Source: Viola odorata (lineage: Eukaryota > Streptophyta > Magnoliopsida > Malpighiales > Violaceae). From it: DNA of 64,000 bases. The first letter of the stretch is position 1; the number at the start of each line of letters is the position of its first letter. Positions 1 to 10,034 of this stretch are shown here, one piece after another. Made by a program: the position numbers and the translations under genes. The stretch is taken from the NCBI GenBank assembly GCA_963691705.1, contig OY829539.1, forward strand, positions 61,230,327 to 61,294,326, given 5' to 3'. The notes under the pieces are model-generated. The model worked only from the letters and a program-made list of their open reading frames with translations. It did not search any database and was not told the DNA's origin.

Positions 1-170
1 TTTCGAAGAGAACCGTTTGTATCCTCCGTCTCTGGTGGTGTGACTTCACTTCCATTTACTATCTCCCACAAATCTTGTCCTTGCATGTAAGACATCAAGC
101 AAGTAGACCAAGAGGTGTAGTTTTGATTATTGAGCTTTTTAATTCCACCAACAACTTGAAGGTCACCCAT
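1..170 (-). CDS. Copia retrotransposon gag, N-terminal part (runs off window)
   Basis: Translating from the ATG at 168-170 on the minus strand gives an open frame to the window edge. It begins MGDLQVVGGIKKLNNQNY and contains a W-S-T-C..SYMQGQDLWE stretch. This is the usual N-terminus of plant Ty1/Copia gag (the conserved LN-x-NY-x-W and GQDLWE signatures of the UBN2/DUF4219 region). A primer-binding-like site lies just upstream in element orientation (185-200). The rest of the element lies left of the window, so its integrity is unknown. Confidence 0.8.
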   Translation of the reverse strand, partial: MGDLQVVGGIKKLNNQNYTSWSTCLMSYMQGQDLWEIVNGSEVTPPETEDTNGSLR

Positions 171-184
171 GGTCCGATAACCAA

Positions 185-200
185 CCAAGCTCCGCTACTA
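185..200 (-). promoter_or_regulatory. Primer-binding-like site of left-edge Copia element
   Basis: The minus strand reads TAGTAGCGGAGCTTGG between the LTR end and gag. It matches the TGGTAGCGGAGC sites of other LTR elements in this window except at one early base. Confidence 0.45.
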
Positions 201-203
201 GAT

Positions 204-642
204 TGTTGAACAACGTTGGTGAATTAACAAAGCTAATAATCAATCGGGTGGAGATACCAGCTACAAAAGCTGAACTTTTAATTAATGGAAGTAGAAATTA
301 CAAATGAGATAAAATATTTATTTTCTTTGGATAGGCATACAACACTCACTCTCACACACACTTTTATTTCACTACTATGCCTTACTCCCTCTCTTTTATT
401 TTCTCTCTTGTGCACTGCGTTGCACTTCACTCTCTTTCTCTCCAATGCACTACTCACTTTTTTTTACTACTGCCAACAAATGCCATGCCTATATATATAA
501 CATCTCTCCACTGAGATTATTATTATTATATTATTATTTATTTATTTATTTCTTCATTAGTAGGCACCTACCACACCTACCATTTCCTTCATCCGTTTTC
601 CTTGCCGAAAGTGTTGCCGTTCACAATCCCATGATGTGAACA
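204..642 (-). repeat. Probable 5' LTR of the left-edge Copia element
   Basis: In plus coordinates the block begins TGTTGAAC and can be closed at GTGAACA (about 642), giving a TG...CA terminus pair just beyond the primer-binding-like site. A TATATATA run at about 490-500 lies where a U3/R promoter would sit in minus orientation. The partner LTR and one target duplication are off the window, so the outer boundary is an estimate. Confidence 0.4.
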
Positions 643-899
643 AAATTCAAGTAATTAATTTAAGAGTGTGCTGCCAATTTTTCACTCTGACAAACGAAGA
701 AAATGTTGCTCCAATCTTTATGCATGCGTGACATTAATTTCCAACTTTGCTGCACCTTTATTTATTTAATATTTTTTTTTTTATTCTTCTTTTCATTGAT
801 TAATTTCCACGGTGTTGACAACTTCAATACACACCACAATATAATAGTGTGGCACCGTTATCAAATAAATGGAATGAAATAAATAAACAGTAAATTTTA

Positions 900-1024
900 T
901 TAAAGAAGTGGCAAGATTTCCAGGCTCTCTCTTGCACAACGAAAGCAAAATTGCTTCTACATTCTGCTTGTTGCGGGGCAGACCAGTTCTCAACAAATCA
1001 ATCAAAGCAGGTATCGTACTGGCA
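900..1024 (-). pseudogene. Fragment of a U-box/ARM-repeat E3 ligase gene
   Basis: The minus-strand frame encodes IPALIDLLRTGLPRNKQN followed by EAILLSLCKREPGNLA. This resembles the armadillo-repeat segment of plant PUB-type ubiquitin ligases (family pattern: IPxLIDLLRTGxPRNKENAAAILLSLCKRD). Only about 40 residues are recognisable. There is no U-box, no start and no continuing exon nearby. It is best read as a relic or captured fragment. The family assignment rests on remembered consensus. Confidence 0.5.
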
Positions 1025-1125
1025 TGTTCAAAGCATGAAAATAACAAATAACTAATTTAAGTTAGATGGCAGGTTCCACCTTTATTATAAGGTAAATCAG
1101 AAAAAAATAATGATGATGGTTCAAA
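1023..1125. repeat. Dispersed repeat, second copy at 19606-19700
   Basis: About 80-100 bp starting ATGTTCAAAGCATGAAAATA and ending in a GGTAAATCAG...GATGGTTCAA segment recurs near 19.6 kb with only a few differences. It partly overlaps the ARM fragment. Confidence 0.8.
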
Positions 1126-1188
1126 CAATTTCGATAATCATAAATACATACACATATGGACCGAGCTAAATAAATACATATATACAGG

Positions 1189-1241
1189 ACTCAAATTAAT
1201 TATATATAAAATTTATATAATAAATATATAATTCATACCAT
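1189..1241. repeat. AT-rich direct repeat, second copy at 1583-1634
   Basis: About 52 bp beginning ACTCAAATTAATTA and ending ATAATTCATACCA occurs twice about 390 bp apart with small differences. No function is visible. Confidence 0.75.
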
Positions 1242-1672
1242 AGGATCTATTGTGCTTAAAGGAAAAGGTTGAAAGCATAACGATAAAAGGTAGTTTCGAC
1301 TTAGTTTATTTCAGTTACCAAAGTTGTTATAATAGACAAACTCAATCCCTAAATTTTGACAATAAAAATGAATTCAAACGATGCAATCATTACCCATAAC
1401 ATTCGCATTTGAAACATAAAAAAGAAGAAGGTTGAGTGTTGATAGCAAAATAAGTTACTAACCTTGAAATCGAACAAAACCTTGGGCTGAATAGATCACT
1501 CAACCTTTACATAGCTGCATAGTTGTCGACCATTGACAGAGATGAGAATGTATCAAGCTCATTCTTTGTGACTTTAATAAGTACTCAAATTAATTAAATA
1601 TAAAATTTATATAATAAATATATAATTCATACCACAACTCGATTGGTAATCGGAGGAATTGCCAAACAAGCT

Positions 1673-1842
1673 GCTACCAAAAACACGACGGATCTATGAA
1701 GACGAAAACACAATTAACATGTTAAATATATTACTAAAAAGCTATTCGTGACATAATGCTACCAAAAACACGACGGATCTGTGAAGATGAAAACACAATT
1801 AGCATGTTAAATATATTACTAAAAAGCTATTCGTGACATAAA
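1673..1842. repeat. 85-bp tandem duplication
   Basis: Two adjacent units (1673-1757 and 1758-1842) both start GCTACCAAAAACACGACGG and end near GCTATTCGTGACATA. They differ at about three positions. This is a simple local duplication in intergenic DNA. Confidence 0.9.
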
Positions 1843-2113
1843 TCTATTTCAATTGAAAAAATTAATTATTCCATAAATCAATAAAAACATATATTATAAA
1901 TTAGAAATAAACTACAAATTCGATTCATTGATCTTAATGAAGAAATAAAGATGAACCAATTAAGATTAATTAGATGAAAGTGAAATAGAGGGAGTGCATG
2001 TTTCTAATTAATGAAGTAATCGAAGAATAAAGAAAGATTTATTGGTTTAATTACCTTGTGCTTTAGCTGCTGCTGCTACAACAACTTCTTTAAAGGGATC
2101 TTGTGCCTGTAAC
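1843..2113. other. AT-rich spacer
   Basis: No gene, RNA or transposon end was recognised here. Confidence 0.5.
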
Positions 2114-2413
2114 GCTTCAGCACTTCTTTTCAACAATGAATTGGATCGTGATGTCCTAAACGTAGTTTCTTCCGTAGTCCCTCAAGTTTTCTCAATCGGA
2201 CCGATTCAGCTGCTCCAAAATCAAGAATCAGAGCTGAACTCAATTGGGTCCAATCTATGGAAAGAACAGTCCGATTGTCTAGATTGGCTCGATACGAAAG
2301 AACCAAGATCAGTTATTTATGTGAATTTTGGGAGTGTTACAGTTATGACAACACAACAAATAGGCGAATTCGCTTGGGGATTAGCGAACAGCACATCAAC
2401 GCTCTTTCTATAA
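2114..2413 (+). pseudogene. UGT85-type UDP-glycosyltransferase fragment
   Basis: The frame encodes ASALLFNNELDRDVLN, then SIGPIQLL, LWKEQSDCLDWLD, then KEPRSVIYVNFGSVTVMT and FAWGLANS. These match the middle of plant family-1 glycosyltransferases of the UGT85 clade, just before the PSPG sugar-donor motif. Residues appear to be missing between N and ELD compared with the usual N-T-F-DELE. The frame ends in a stop at the point where the family has WxIRPDLV. The N-terminal acceptor half and the PSPG box are absent, so the fragment cannot be an active enzyme. Confidence 0.8.
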
Positions 2414-2872
2414 CCTTTAGGATGCTTATTATAATTCATCTTTGATTGAATAATTACAGTAAAAAGGTATGAATTGTGCCTACAAACAATATATCTACAT
2501 GTGCAAAAGCAATCAGCAGTAGCGTGCTTGTAATCACTACAAACCAGAGCAAGATTTAATTAATTAAAATAGCTTACCAGGTAGCCTTGAATTCTAACGA
2601 ATGCTCTTCTAACGTTGAATGCCAGTGATCCCACTTCACTTCCTTAGTATGAAATTTAGGGTTTAATAGGATTAATTAATTAAATAAGTGATTGAGTAAT
2701 AGATTTATTCAATTTTAATAGGTAAGTTAATTAATTAAATAAATAGTTGAATAATAGATTTATTCAATTTTAATAAGTAGGTAATTTTAAAAATTAAAAG
2801 ACTATAACACTCTTACATTTTTTAATAATTTAAGGATATTATAGTAATTTAAAGGAATAAGTCCCTTCGTGC

Positions 2873-2880
<8 letters not shown>
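2414..2880. other. AT-rich spacer
   Basis: There are short diverged direct repeats of the type GATTTATTCAATTTTAATA (near 2700 and 2757). No gene is visible. Confidence 0.5.

Positions 2881-2902
<22 letters not shown>
2881..2902. repeat. (TA)11 microsatellite
   Basis: An uninterrupted TA run. Confidence 0.95.
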
Positions 2903-2903
<1 letters not shown>

Positions 2904-2904
<1 letters not shown>

Positions 2905-2979
2905 TTAACTAATTATCTACTTATAGTCGGCCACACCATAAGGGAAACTTAATAATTAATTATATAGAAAGGATTTATT
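2904..2979. repeat. Dispersed repeat, copy of 23200-23275
   Basis: About 76 bp (ATTAACTAATTATCTACTTA ... GAAAGGATTTATT) is near-identical to 23200-23275. It directly abuts the next repeat, which is absent at the 23 kb copy. Confidence 0.85.
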
Positions 2980-3164
2980 CCCACATGGTGGATGGGCACA
3001 TGGACAGTGCACATGGATCTCATGGATGGATGGATGGTGCATGGACAGTGCGCATGGTTTACATGGAGTTGTGATACGATACTAGTTGCCGTAGCAAGTA
3101 ATTCTGATCTAATTTTTTATGCGGATATAAGATAGGACTCACCTTGACAACGTAGACTTGCTAG
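2980..3164. repeat. Partial third copy of the PLC-X upstream sequence
   Basis: The segment CCCACATGGTGGATGGGCAC ... GACAACGTAGACTTGCTAG matches 17878-18068 and 25943-26129. Differences include a missing block around GTTGCCTAGGGGTCGTAG. The match stops abruptly on both sides, so the copy is truncated. Confidence 0.85.
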
Positions 3165-3417
3165 TGTTTTATCATTTCGGCTAACAACATTGAACTTCAA
3201 CAGTAAAAATGAAAATTCAGCAACTCTTCTGTTCATCCCACTAGTGTTTTATCACACCAAGGACAAAAGGGTCTCTCTCTTAACTGAAAAGTATGAATTC
3301 TTATGTCCACAAGCACAATTTCAGAACAAAACATTAAATTCCATAAGGAGCCTTTTAAAATTTGAAGGGACCAAAAGAATTAAGAAAAAGAATCAGAGCA
3401 ACAGAAAGGAAACACAC

Positions 3418-3729
3418 CGGATCCTGCCAAACAGAATCAGGAGAGACTTCAGCAGCACCTGTTGAGGCAGCAACGGGGGCGGCGGTTGTGGTGGCTGATT
3501 CATTAGGCTTTTCTGCTTTGGGATTGTCAGAGAGGGAGACTTTGCCAGCAAGAACAGAGTGTCTAGACTTGTGGGCAATTCTTGAATTAGCATTTGTAGG
3601 AGATAACATGAAAGAGTAATGAACAGAGGAGGAGGAGGAGGAGGAGGAGGAGGAGGAGGAAGTGGTAGAGAAGAGGAAGGACAGAGCCGCAATTGATCCT
3701 GGAGTAGAGGCAGCAGTAAATATTGGCAT
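3418..3729 (-). CDS. Orphan first exon of a probable plastid-targeted protein
   Basis: The minus-strand ATG at 3727-3729 opens a 104-codon frame, MPIFTAASTPGSIAALSFLF, then a 12-serine run, then a basic segment (AHKSRHSVLAGK) and a Thr/Ala-rich stretch ending SPDSVWQDP. It ends at a GT donor (ccg|gtgtgt). A Ser/Ala/Thr-rich, acid-poor N-terminus followed by Arg/Lys residues is typical of chloroplast transit peptides. No downstream exon is recognisable before repeat sequence begins at 3164. The mature domain is missing and I do not recognise the gene. It could be a truncated gene or one with a very distant second exon. Confidence 0.45.
3626..3660. repeat. (GGA)n microsatellite encoding the serine run
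   Basis: A GGA/GAG triplet tract, read as TCC on the minus strand, encodes the polyserine of the orphan exon. It is length-variable by nature. Confidence 0.9.
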
Positions 3730-4007
3730 GGTTTTTGGGTGATGGTGGTGGTGGTAGGGGTTTTGGGCATCTAGGTTTTGGTTATCAAGTATCAGCAAGC
3801 ACCGGATTGGATAGTGATGATAATACAATTATTTTAGTTTTGGAACCTGTGGCCAGTTTCAAGTATTTCCATGTGTCAATTCTTTACCCACAAGTCTTCT
3901 ATTTTTTTCATGTATAAAATAGTTTTTTTCATACTTGTTTTTTAGAATAAATATTTAATTTTATTTTTTTTATTTATTTCTTTAAAGTTTTATAATCAAA
4001 TCTTGTA

Positions 4008-4070
4008 CTCCCTCCGTCCATAAATATTTGACGTTTTAGCTAAAAAATGCTGTCTTTTTTTAATTGACGC
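4008..4070. mobile_element. Remnant end of a Stowaway-like MITE
   Basis: TA followed by CTCCCTCCGTCCATAAATAT is the typical Tc1/mariner Stowaway terminus. I could not find the opposite inverted end downstream, so only one end is supported. Confidence 0.5.
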
Positions 4071-4388
4071 CATTAGCATCTGTGTCCACTTTATTTGTAT
4101 TTTGTCAAAATTACCCTCAAACGACCTGTCGTTTTCTGATCGAACAATACGTCACACATGGGCCTCGAATTTGTTAGATTGAAAGCGAATTGGGCCACTA
4201 ATCTAAAGACCAGACCCAGCCCAGTTAGCCCAACCCATCCAAACTATTCCTACCGGAGTTTTTATAATTAACTTGAACATGTTTGCCATAGTGAAATTCA
4301 TGCACTTTGCTTACAGGGACTCAATTGAGAAAAATGGACCAATATAGGAGTGAAAATGACTGTTATGCCTTAAGCAAAGAAAAACTTA

Positions 4389-4418
4389 GGTTGCGTTTAC
4401 TTCGCAGAATTTTTTTGA
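4389..4418 (+). repeat. Left terminal inverted repeat of the Harbinger-type element
   Basis: It pairs with 14972-15001. Subterminal copies of the GTTTACTTCG motif occur inside both ends. Confidence 0.75.
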
Positions 4419-4844
4419 AAATTCTCCAGTTTTTTAAAAACTGAGAGAATTTTCAGAAAACGTATTTACTTGTCGTTATTTTCATTTCTAAATAAAAACG
4501 AAAATTCTCTATTTGAAAATCGATGAACAAATTTTAAAAACAACAAAAAACTGTTTTTTATTTTTCTAACTTTTTTTGCGTTGGCTGCCTCAGATTGAAA
4601 ACACGCGGTTTTCAAACTGAGTGATTAATGAAACTTTTTTAATTCCACGTTTGCCCTCATCTCTTCCTCTTCCTCTCCCTCTTCCTCTCCCTCGCCACGC
4701 ACTCAACTCAATCAAGCTAGCCTGATCTTCATCGCCGATTTCATCTTCTCCGCTAGCTTCTCAGTCTCCTCCTCTTCCTGAAACGACAGTGGTTCTCGAT
4801 CTCTTCTGCTGCAGACGCGGGCAGCATCCGTATTGGGCAGGAAC

Positions 4845-5610
4845 TGTTGGAGTCCAGCTCATATTGACTGAAAGAGAGATTTGTTGTGGGCCTAGCCCAA
4901 TTGGGGCTATTTGTTTTAGTTTGATTAGAAAAAGGAAAGATTGGAGTCTGACTTGGAGTAGGATTGTGTAACCTAATTAATTAGGTTGTCCACTAATATA
5001 TATATATGGTGGCTTAGGTTTTGATAACATAGAGAGACAAGAGAGATTGTAAAAGGGTTGTTGTTGAACATCCTGTGAGAGGTTTTGCTGTTGAGCATCC
5101 TGTGAGAGAGAAGAGAGAAAACAGATTTCGCCAAACTCTGTGCAGCTGCGGGAGAATCGTCGCAACGACTTCGTTCACCGTTGGATCGGGTTGAAATTTG
5201 GACAGCAGGTGCATGACTTCTGGTTCTTCAATCTGAACGGTTGGATCGGTGAGAAGTTGTCTGGTGTGATAAAAATCCTGTCCCGATTGAAGCAGTGGAA
5301 ATCTGGTTTTGGTTCTTTATTCTCATATCTCTTGTTTTTCTCGGATTGATTGATTGATTGGTACTATTGGTGATAGTGGTGTATTTCAGATTATTCCTAT
5401 AGTTGAGATAGGGATTTTGTTTGGTTGTACACATTGATCATCATATAGTGGATTGACTGGCTTGTGCCCGTGGTTTTTTACCTGTTGAGGTTTTCCACGT
5501 TAAAAATCTCTGTGTTATTTTGATTGCTTTTGATTGGTAGGGGTTATTGATTTTTGGGATAAGATTGTTTGCTGCGCAAAATTGATTGTCGATTGAAATT
5601 AACCCCAACA
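4845..5610 (+). repeat. LTR 1 of the array
   Basis: 766 bp, TGTTGG...CCAACA. A TATATATATATGG promoter-like tract lies near 4996-5008. It is distinguished from LTRs 2-4 by CGCAACGAC and GGATCGGGTTGAAA. Confidence 0.9.
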
Positions 5611-5624
5611 ACTGGTAGCGGAGC
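5611..5624 (+). promoter_or_regulatory. Primer-binding-like site of array unit 1
   Basis: ACTGGTAGCGGAGC starts right after the LTR terminus. The same site recurs at 7809 and 10007. Confidence 0.6.
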
Positions 5625-5638
5625 TTAAGGTTTGAAAG

Positions 5639-7000
5639 ATGACCGACAACGCAAAGATTGAGCTTTTTGATGGACAGAATGATTTCGCAGTGTGGCAGAC
5701 AACTGTGATGGATTTGTTGACTATGAAGGATCTCGACGTCGCTCTTGGTGATAAGATGCCAGAAGGAATGAAAGCTGGTGATTGGGCAACTGCCCTAAAA
5801 AAGGCGACCAGTCAGATCAGGCTAGCATTAGCTCCATCAATAAAGTATGCTGTGATGGGGGAGCAGACGCCAAAAGGAATGTGGGAGAAGCTAGAAAGTA
5901 TTTATGCTTCCAAGTCTGTGACAAACAAACTTAGTCTGAAGTTGGACTTGTATTCGTTGAAGATGGATGAAGGTATGAGCATCCATAAGCACTTGTCGGA
6001 TTTCAATCGGGTGTTGACGAAAGTGCTCAATACAGGGGAGAAAGTAGAAGATGAGGAGCAAGCGATACTTCTTCTTTCTTCATTGCCTGTGTCATACAAG
6101 TCACTGGTGCAGTCCCTTACAGCAGGGAAGACAAGTTTGAAGAAGGAGGATGTGACGACTTTCCTAATAGATAATGAGAAGCTGTTAGGAGTGGAGAGCA
6201 AGAATAGTGGTGAGAGACTGTTAGCTACAGAAGGGTCATCGAGTGGACGGGATCATCGTGGTAGAAACAGAGGAAGAGGAGCTTCTTCCAGCAATGGAAG
6301 AAACAGATCCAGTTCAAGACCAAGAGTAGACTACAGTGAGAAAGAGTGCTACTATTGCCACCAGAAGGGTCACATCAAAGCATACTGTCAGAAGTTGATG
6401 ACTGATTTGAAAGAACTGCAGAAGGATAAAGAAAAGATTGGTGATGCTGCAACTATTCAGGATGATGATGCTGAATTGTTGGTTGTGCAAAAAAGTGAGG
6501 AACAGGTAAGGGATTCCTGGATTTTAGATTCTGCATGTTCTTTTCATATTTGTGCTAACAAAGAATTGTTTAGTACATTTGGTGATTGTGATGATAAATC
6601 TGTCACATTGGCCAATAACGAAAAACTGGAGGTTGAAGGTATTGGCAATGTGAAGATCAAGATGCATGATGGATTGGTGAGAACTCTCGGCAATGTGAGA
6701 TATGTGCCGAAGTTGAAAAGAAATTTAATCTCTCTTGGAAGATTGGATTCTCGCGGGTATAGATACACAGCGAGAGATAGATTGATGAGGGTAAGCAAAG
6801 GAGCAGCTGTAATCATGAAGGGGGAGCTTGCTTCCAACAATGTTTACCGATTGATTGGAACCGCGGTTAAGAGTAAAGTACAAGGTACTTACAAAAGATT
6901 GAATGATTGTGATGGCCAGGTAGAGTTACCTAGGAGAAGGGTTAGCTTTGCGGCGTTGACCGGTGAGAAAGCGAACTTGACTCCTACTCAGATTGCATGA
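5639..7000 (+). CDS. Gag-protease polyprotein, array unit 1
   Basis: A 453-residue product. Residues 1-180 are the Copia gag domain (MTDNAKIELFDGQNDFAVWQ, then GMWEKLESIYASKS and a SLPVSYKSLVQ segment). Around 195-230 is an Arg/Ser/Gly-rich nucleic-acid-binding stretch. A CCHC zinc knuckle CYYCHQKGHIKAYC follows at about 237-250. The aspartic protease signature SWILDSACSFHIC is at about 292-304. The frame stops after a pre-integrase-like segment (NNVYRLIGTA), so there is no integrase or RT. Its role would be particle formation and self-processing, with replication enzymes supplied in trans. The frame is intact. The start is chosen at the first ATG after the PBS, with a purine-rich leader GGTTTGAAAG. 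Confidence 0.9.
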   Translation: MTDNAKIELFDGQNDFAVWQTTVMDLLTMKDLDVALGDKMPEGMKAGDWATALKKATSQIRLALAPSIKYAVMGEQTPKGMWEKLESIYASKSVTNKLSLKLDLYSLKMDEGMSIHKHLSDFNRVLTKVLNTGEKVEDEEQAILLLSSLPVSYKSLVQSLTAGKTSLKKEDVTTFLIDNEKLLGVESKNSGERLLATEGSSSGRDHRGRNRGRGASSSNGRNRSSSRPRVDYSEKECYYCHQKGHIKAYCQKLMTDLKELQKDKEKIGDAATIQDDDAELLVVQKSEEQVRDSWILDSACSFHICANKELFSTFGDCDDKSVTLANNEKLEVEGIGNVKIKMHDGLVRTLGNVRYVPKLKRNLISLGRLDSRGYRYTARDRLMRVSKGAAVIMKGELASNNVYRLIGTAVKSKVQGTYKRLNDCDGQVELPRRRVSFAALTGEKANLTPTQIA

Positions 7001-7041
7001 AGATTGGAGATTCCCCCATGATATGAGCTGGAGGGGGAGAT

Positions 7042-7808
7042 TGTTGGAGTCCAGCTCATATTGACTGAAAGAGAGATTTGTTGTGGGCCTAGCCCAATTG
7101 GGGCTATTTGTTTTAGTTTGATTAGAAAAAGGAAAGATTGGAGTCTGACTTGGAGTAGGATTGTGTAACCTAATTAATTAGGTTGTCCACTAATATATAT
7201 ATATGGTGGCTTAGGTTTTGATAACATAGAGAGACAAGAGAGATTGTAAAAGGGTTGTTGTTGAACATCCTGTGAGAGGTTTTGCTGTTGAGCATCCTGT
7301 GAGAGAGAAGAGAGAAAACAGATTTCGCCAAACTCTGTGCAGCTGCGGGAGAATCGTCGCAGCGACTTCGTTCACCGTTGGATCGGGGGTGAAATTTGGA
7401 CAGCAGGTGCATGACTTCTGGTTCTTCAATCTGAACGGTTGGATCGGTGAGAAGTTGTCTGGTGTGATAAAAATCCTGTCCCGATTGAAGCAGTGGAAAT
7501 CTGGTTTTGGTTCTTTATTCTCATATCTCTTGTTTTTCTCGGATTGATTGATTGATTGGTACTATTGGTGATAGTGGTGTATTTCAGATTATTCCTATAG
7601 TTGAGATAGGGATTTTGTTTGGTTGTACACATTGATCATCATATAGTGGATTGACTGGCTTGTGCCCGTGGTTTTTTACCTGTTGAGGTTTTCCACGTTA
7701 AAAATCTCTGTGTTATTTTGATTGCTTTTGATTGGTAGGGGTTATTGATTTTTGGGATAAGATTGTTTGCTGCGCAAAATTGATTGTCGATTGAAATTAA
7801 CCCCAACA
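7042..7808 (+). repeat. LTR 2 of the array
   Basis: 767 bp, with CGCAGCGAC and a five-G run in GGATCGGGGGTGAAA. It appears identical to LTR 3. Confidence 0.9.
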
Positions 7809-7836
7809 ACTGGTAGCGGAGCTTAAGGTTTGAAAG

Positions 7837-9198
7837 ATGACCGACAACGCAAAGATTGAGCTTTTTGATGGACAGAATGATTTCGCAGTGTGGCAGACAA
7901 CTGTGATGGATTTGTTGACTATGAAGGATCTCGACGTCGCTCTTGGTGATAAGATGCCAGAAGGAATGAAAGCTGGTGATTGGGCAACTGCCCTAAAAAA
8001 GGCGACCAGTCAGATCAGGCTAGCATTAGCTCCATCAATAAAGTATGCTGTGATGGGGGAGCAGACGCCAAAAGGAATGTGGGAGAAGCTAGAAAGTATT
8101 TATGCTTCCAAGTCTGTGACAAACAAACTTAGTCTGAAGTTGGACTTGTATTCGTTGAAGATGGATGAAGGTATGAGCATCCATAAGCACTTGTCGGATT
8201 TCAATCGGGTGTTGACGAAAGTGCTCAATACAGGGGAGAAAGTAGAAGATGAGGAGCAAGCGATACTTCTTCTTTCTTCATTGCCTGTGTCATACAAGTC
8301 ACTGGTGCAGTCCCTTACAGCAGGGAAGACAAGTTTGAAGAAGGAGGATGTGACGACTTTCCTAATAGATAATGAGAAGCTGTTAGGAGTGGAGAGCAAG
8401 AATAGTGGTGAGAGACTGTTAGCTACAGAAGGGTCATCGAGTGGACGGGATCATCGTGGTAGAAACAGAGGAAGAGGAGCTTCTTCCAGCAATGGAAGAA
8501 ACAGATCCAGTTCAAGACCAAGAGTAGACTACAGTGAGAAAGAGTGCTACTATTGCCACCAGAAGGGTCACATCAAAGCATACTGTCAGAAGTTGATGAC
8601 TGATTTGAAAGAACTGCAGAAGGATAAAGAAAAGATTGGTGATGCTGCAACTATTCAGGATGATGATGCTGAATTGTTGGTTGTGCAAAAAAGTGAGGAA
8701 CAGGTAAGGGATTCCTGGATTTTAGATTCTGCATGTTCTTTTCATATTTGTGCTAACAAAGAATTGTTTAGTACATTTGGTGATTGTGATGATAAATCTG
8801 TCACATTGGCCAATAACGAAAAACTGGAGGTTGAAGGTATTGGCAATGTGAAGATCAAGATGCATGATGGATTGGTGAGAACTCTCGGCAATGTGAGATA
8901 TGTGCCGAAGTTGAAAAGAAATTTAATCTCTCTTGGAAGATTGGATTCTCGCGGGTATAGATACACAGCGAGAGATAGATTGATGAGGGTAAGCAAAGGA
9001 GCAGCTGTAATCATGAAGGGGGAGCTTGCTTCCAACAATGTTTACCGATTGATTGGAACCGCGGTTAAGAGTAAAGTACAAGGTACTTACAAAAGATTGA
9101 ATGATTGTGATGGCCAGGTAGAGTTACCTAGGAGAAGGGTTAGCTTTGCGGCGTTGACCGGTGAGAAAGCGAACTTGACTCCTACTCAGATTGCATGA
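7837..9198 (+). CDS. Gag-protease polyprotein, array unit 2
   Basis: The 453-residue product is identical to that of unit 1. An intact frame and no amino-acid difference point to a very recent duplication or to gene conversion within the array. Confidence 0.9.
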   Translation: MTDNAKIELFDGQNDFAVWQTTVMDLLTMKDLDVALGDKMPEGMKAGDWATALKKATSQIRLALAPSIKYAVMGEQTPKGMWEKLESIYASKSVTNKLSLKLDLYSLKMDEGMSIHKHLSDFNRVLTKVLNTGEKVEDEEQAILLLSSLPVSYKSLVQSLTAGKTSLKKEDVTTFLIDNEKLLGVESKNSGERLLATEGSSSGRDHRGRNRGRGASSSNGRNRSSSRPRVDYSEKECYYCHQKGHIKAYCQKLMTDLKELQKDKEKIGDAATIQDDDAELLVVQKSEEQVRDSWILDSACSFHICANKELFSTFGDCDDKSVTLANNEKLEVEGIGNVKIKMHDGLVRTLGNVRYVPKLKRNLISLGRLDSRGYRYTARDRLMRVSKGAAVIMKGELASNNVYRLIGTAVKSKVQGTYKRLNDCDGQVELPRRRVSFAALTGEKANLTPTQIA

Positions 9199-9239
9199 AG
9201 ATTGGAGATTCCCCCATGATATGAGCTGGAGGGGGAGAT

Positions 9240-10006
9240 TGTTGGAGTCCAGCTCATATTGACTGAAAGAGAGATTTGTTGTGGGCCTAGCCCAATTGGG
9301 GCTATTTGTTTTAGTTTGATTAGAAAAAGGAAAGATTGGAGTCTGACTTGGAGTAGGATTGTGTAACCTAATTAATTAGGTTGTCCACTAATATATATAT
9401 ATGGTGGCTTAGGTTTTGATAACATAGAGAGACAAGAGAGATTGTAAAAGGGTTGTTGTTGAACATCCTGTGAGAGGTTTTGCTGTTGAGCATCCTGTGA
9501 GAGAGAAGAGAGAAAACAGATTTCGCCAAACTCTGTGCAGCTGCGGGAGAATCGTCGCAGCGACTTCGTTCACCGTTGGATCGGGGGTGAAATTTGGACA
9601 GCAGGTGCATGACTTCTGGTTCTTCAATCTGAACGGTTGGATCGGTGAGAAGTTGTCTGGTGTGATAAAAATCCTGTCCCGATTGAAGCAGTGGAAATCT
9701 GGTTTTGGTTCTTTATTCTCATATCTCTTGTTTTTCTCGGATTGATTGATTGATTGGTACTATTGGTGATAGTGGTGTATTTCAGATTATTCCTATAGTT
9801 GAGATAGGGATTTTGTTTGGTTGTACACATTGATCATCATATAGTGGATTGACTGGCTTGTGCCCGTGGTTTTTTACCTGTTGAGGTTTTCCACGTTAAA
9901 AATCTCTGTGTTATTTTGATTGCTTTTGATTGGTAGGGGTTATTGATTTTTGGGATAAGATTGTTTGCTGCGCAAAATTGATTGTCGATTGAAATTAACC
10001 CCAACA
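9240..10006 (+). repeat. LTR 3 of the array
   Basis: 767 bp, identical to LTR 2 by eye, including the five-G run. Confidence 0.9.
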
Positions 10007-10034
10007 ACTGGTAGCGGAGCTTAAGGTTTGAAAG

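Noticed and set aside
3362..3917. Plus-strand ORFs across the GGA microsatellite
   Set aside because: They are shadows of the plastid-type exon on the minus strand; products are low complexity.
6510..6550. Protease motif Asp-Ser-Ala instead of Asp-Ser/Thr-Gly in the array ORF, as a possible dead active site
   Set aside because: Alanine after the Asp-Ser/Thr pair also occurs in Tnt1-like Copia elements, so it is probably a lineage feature.
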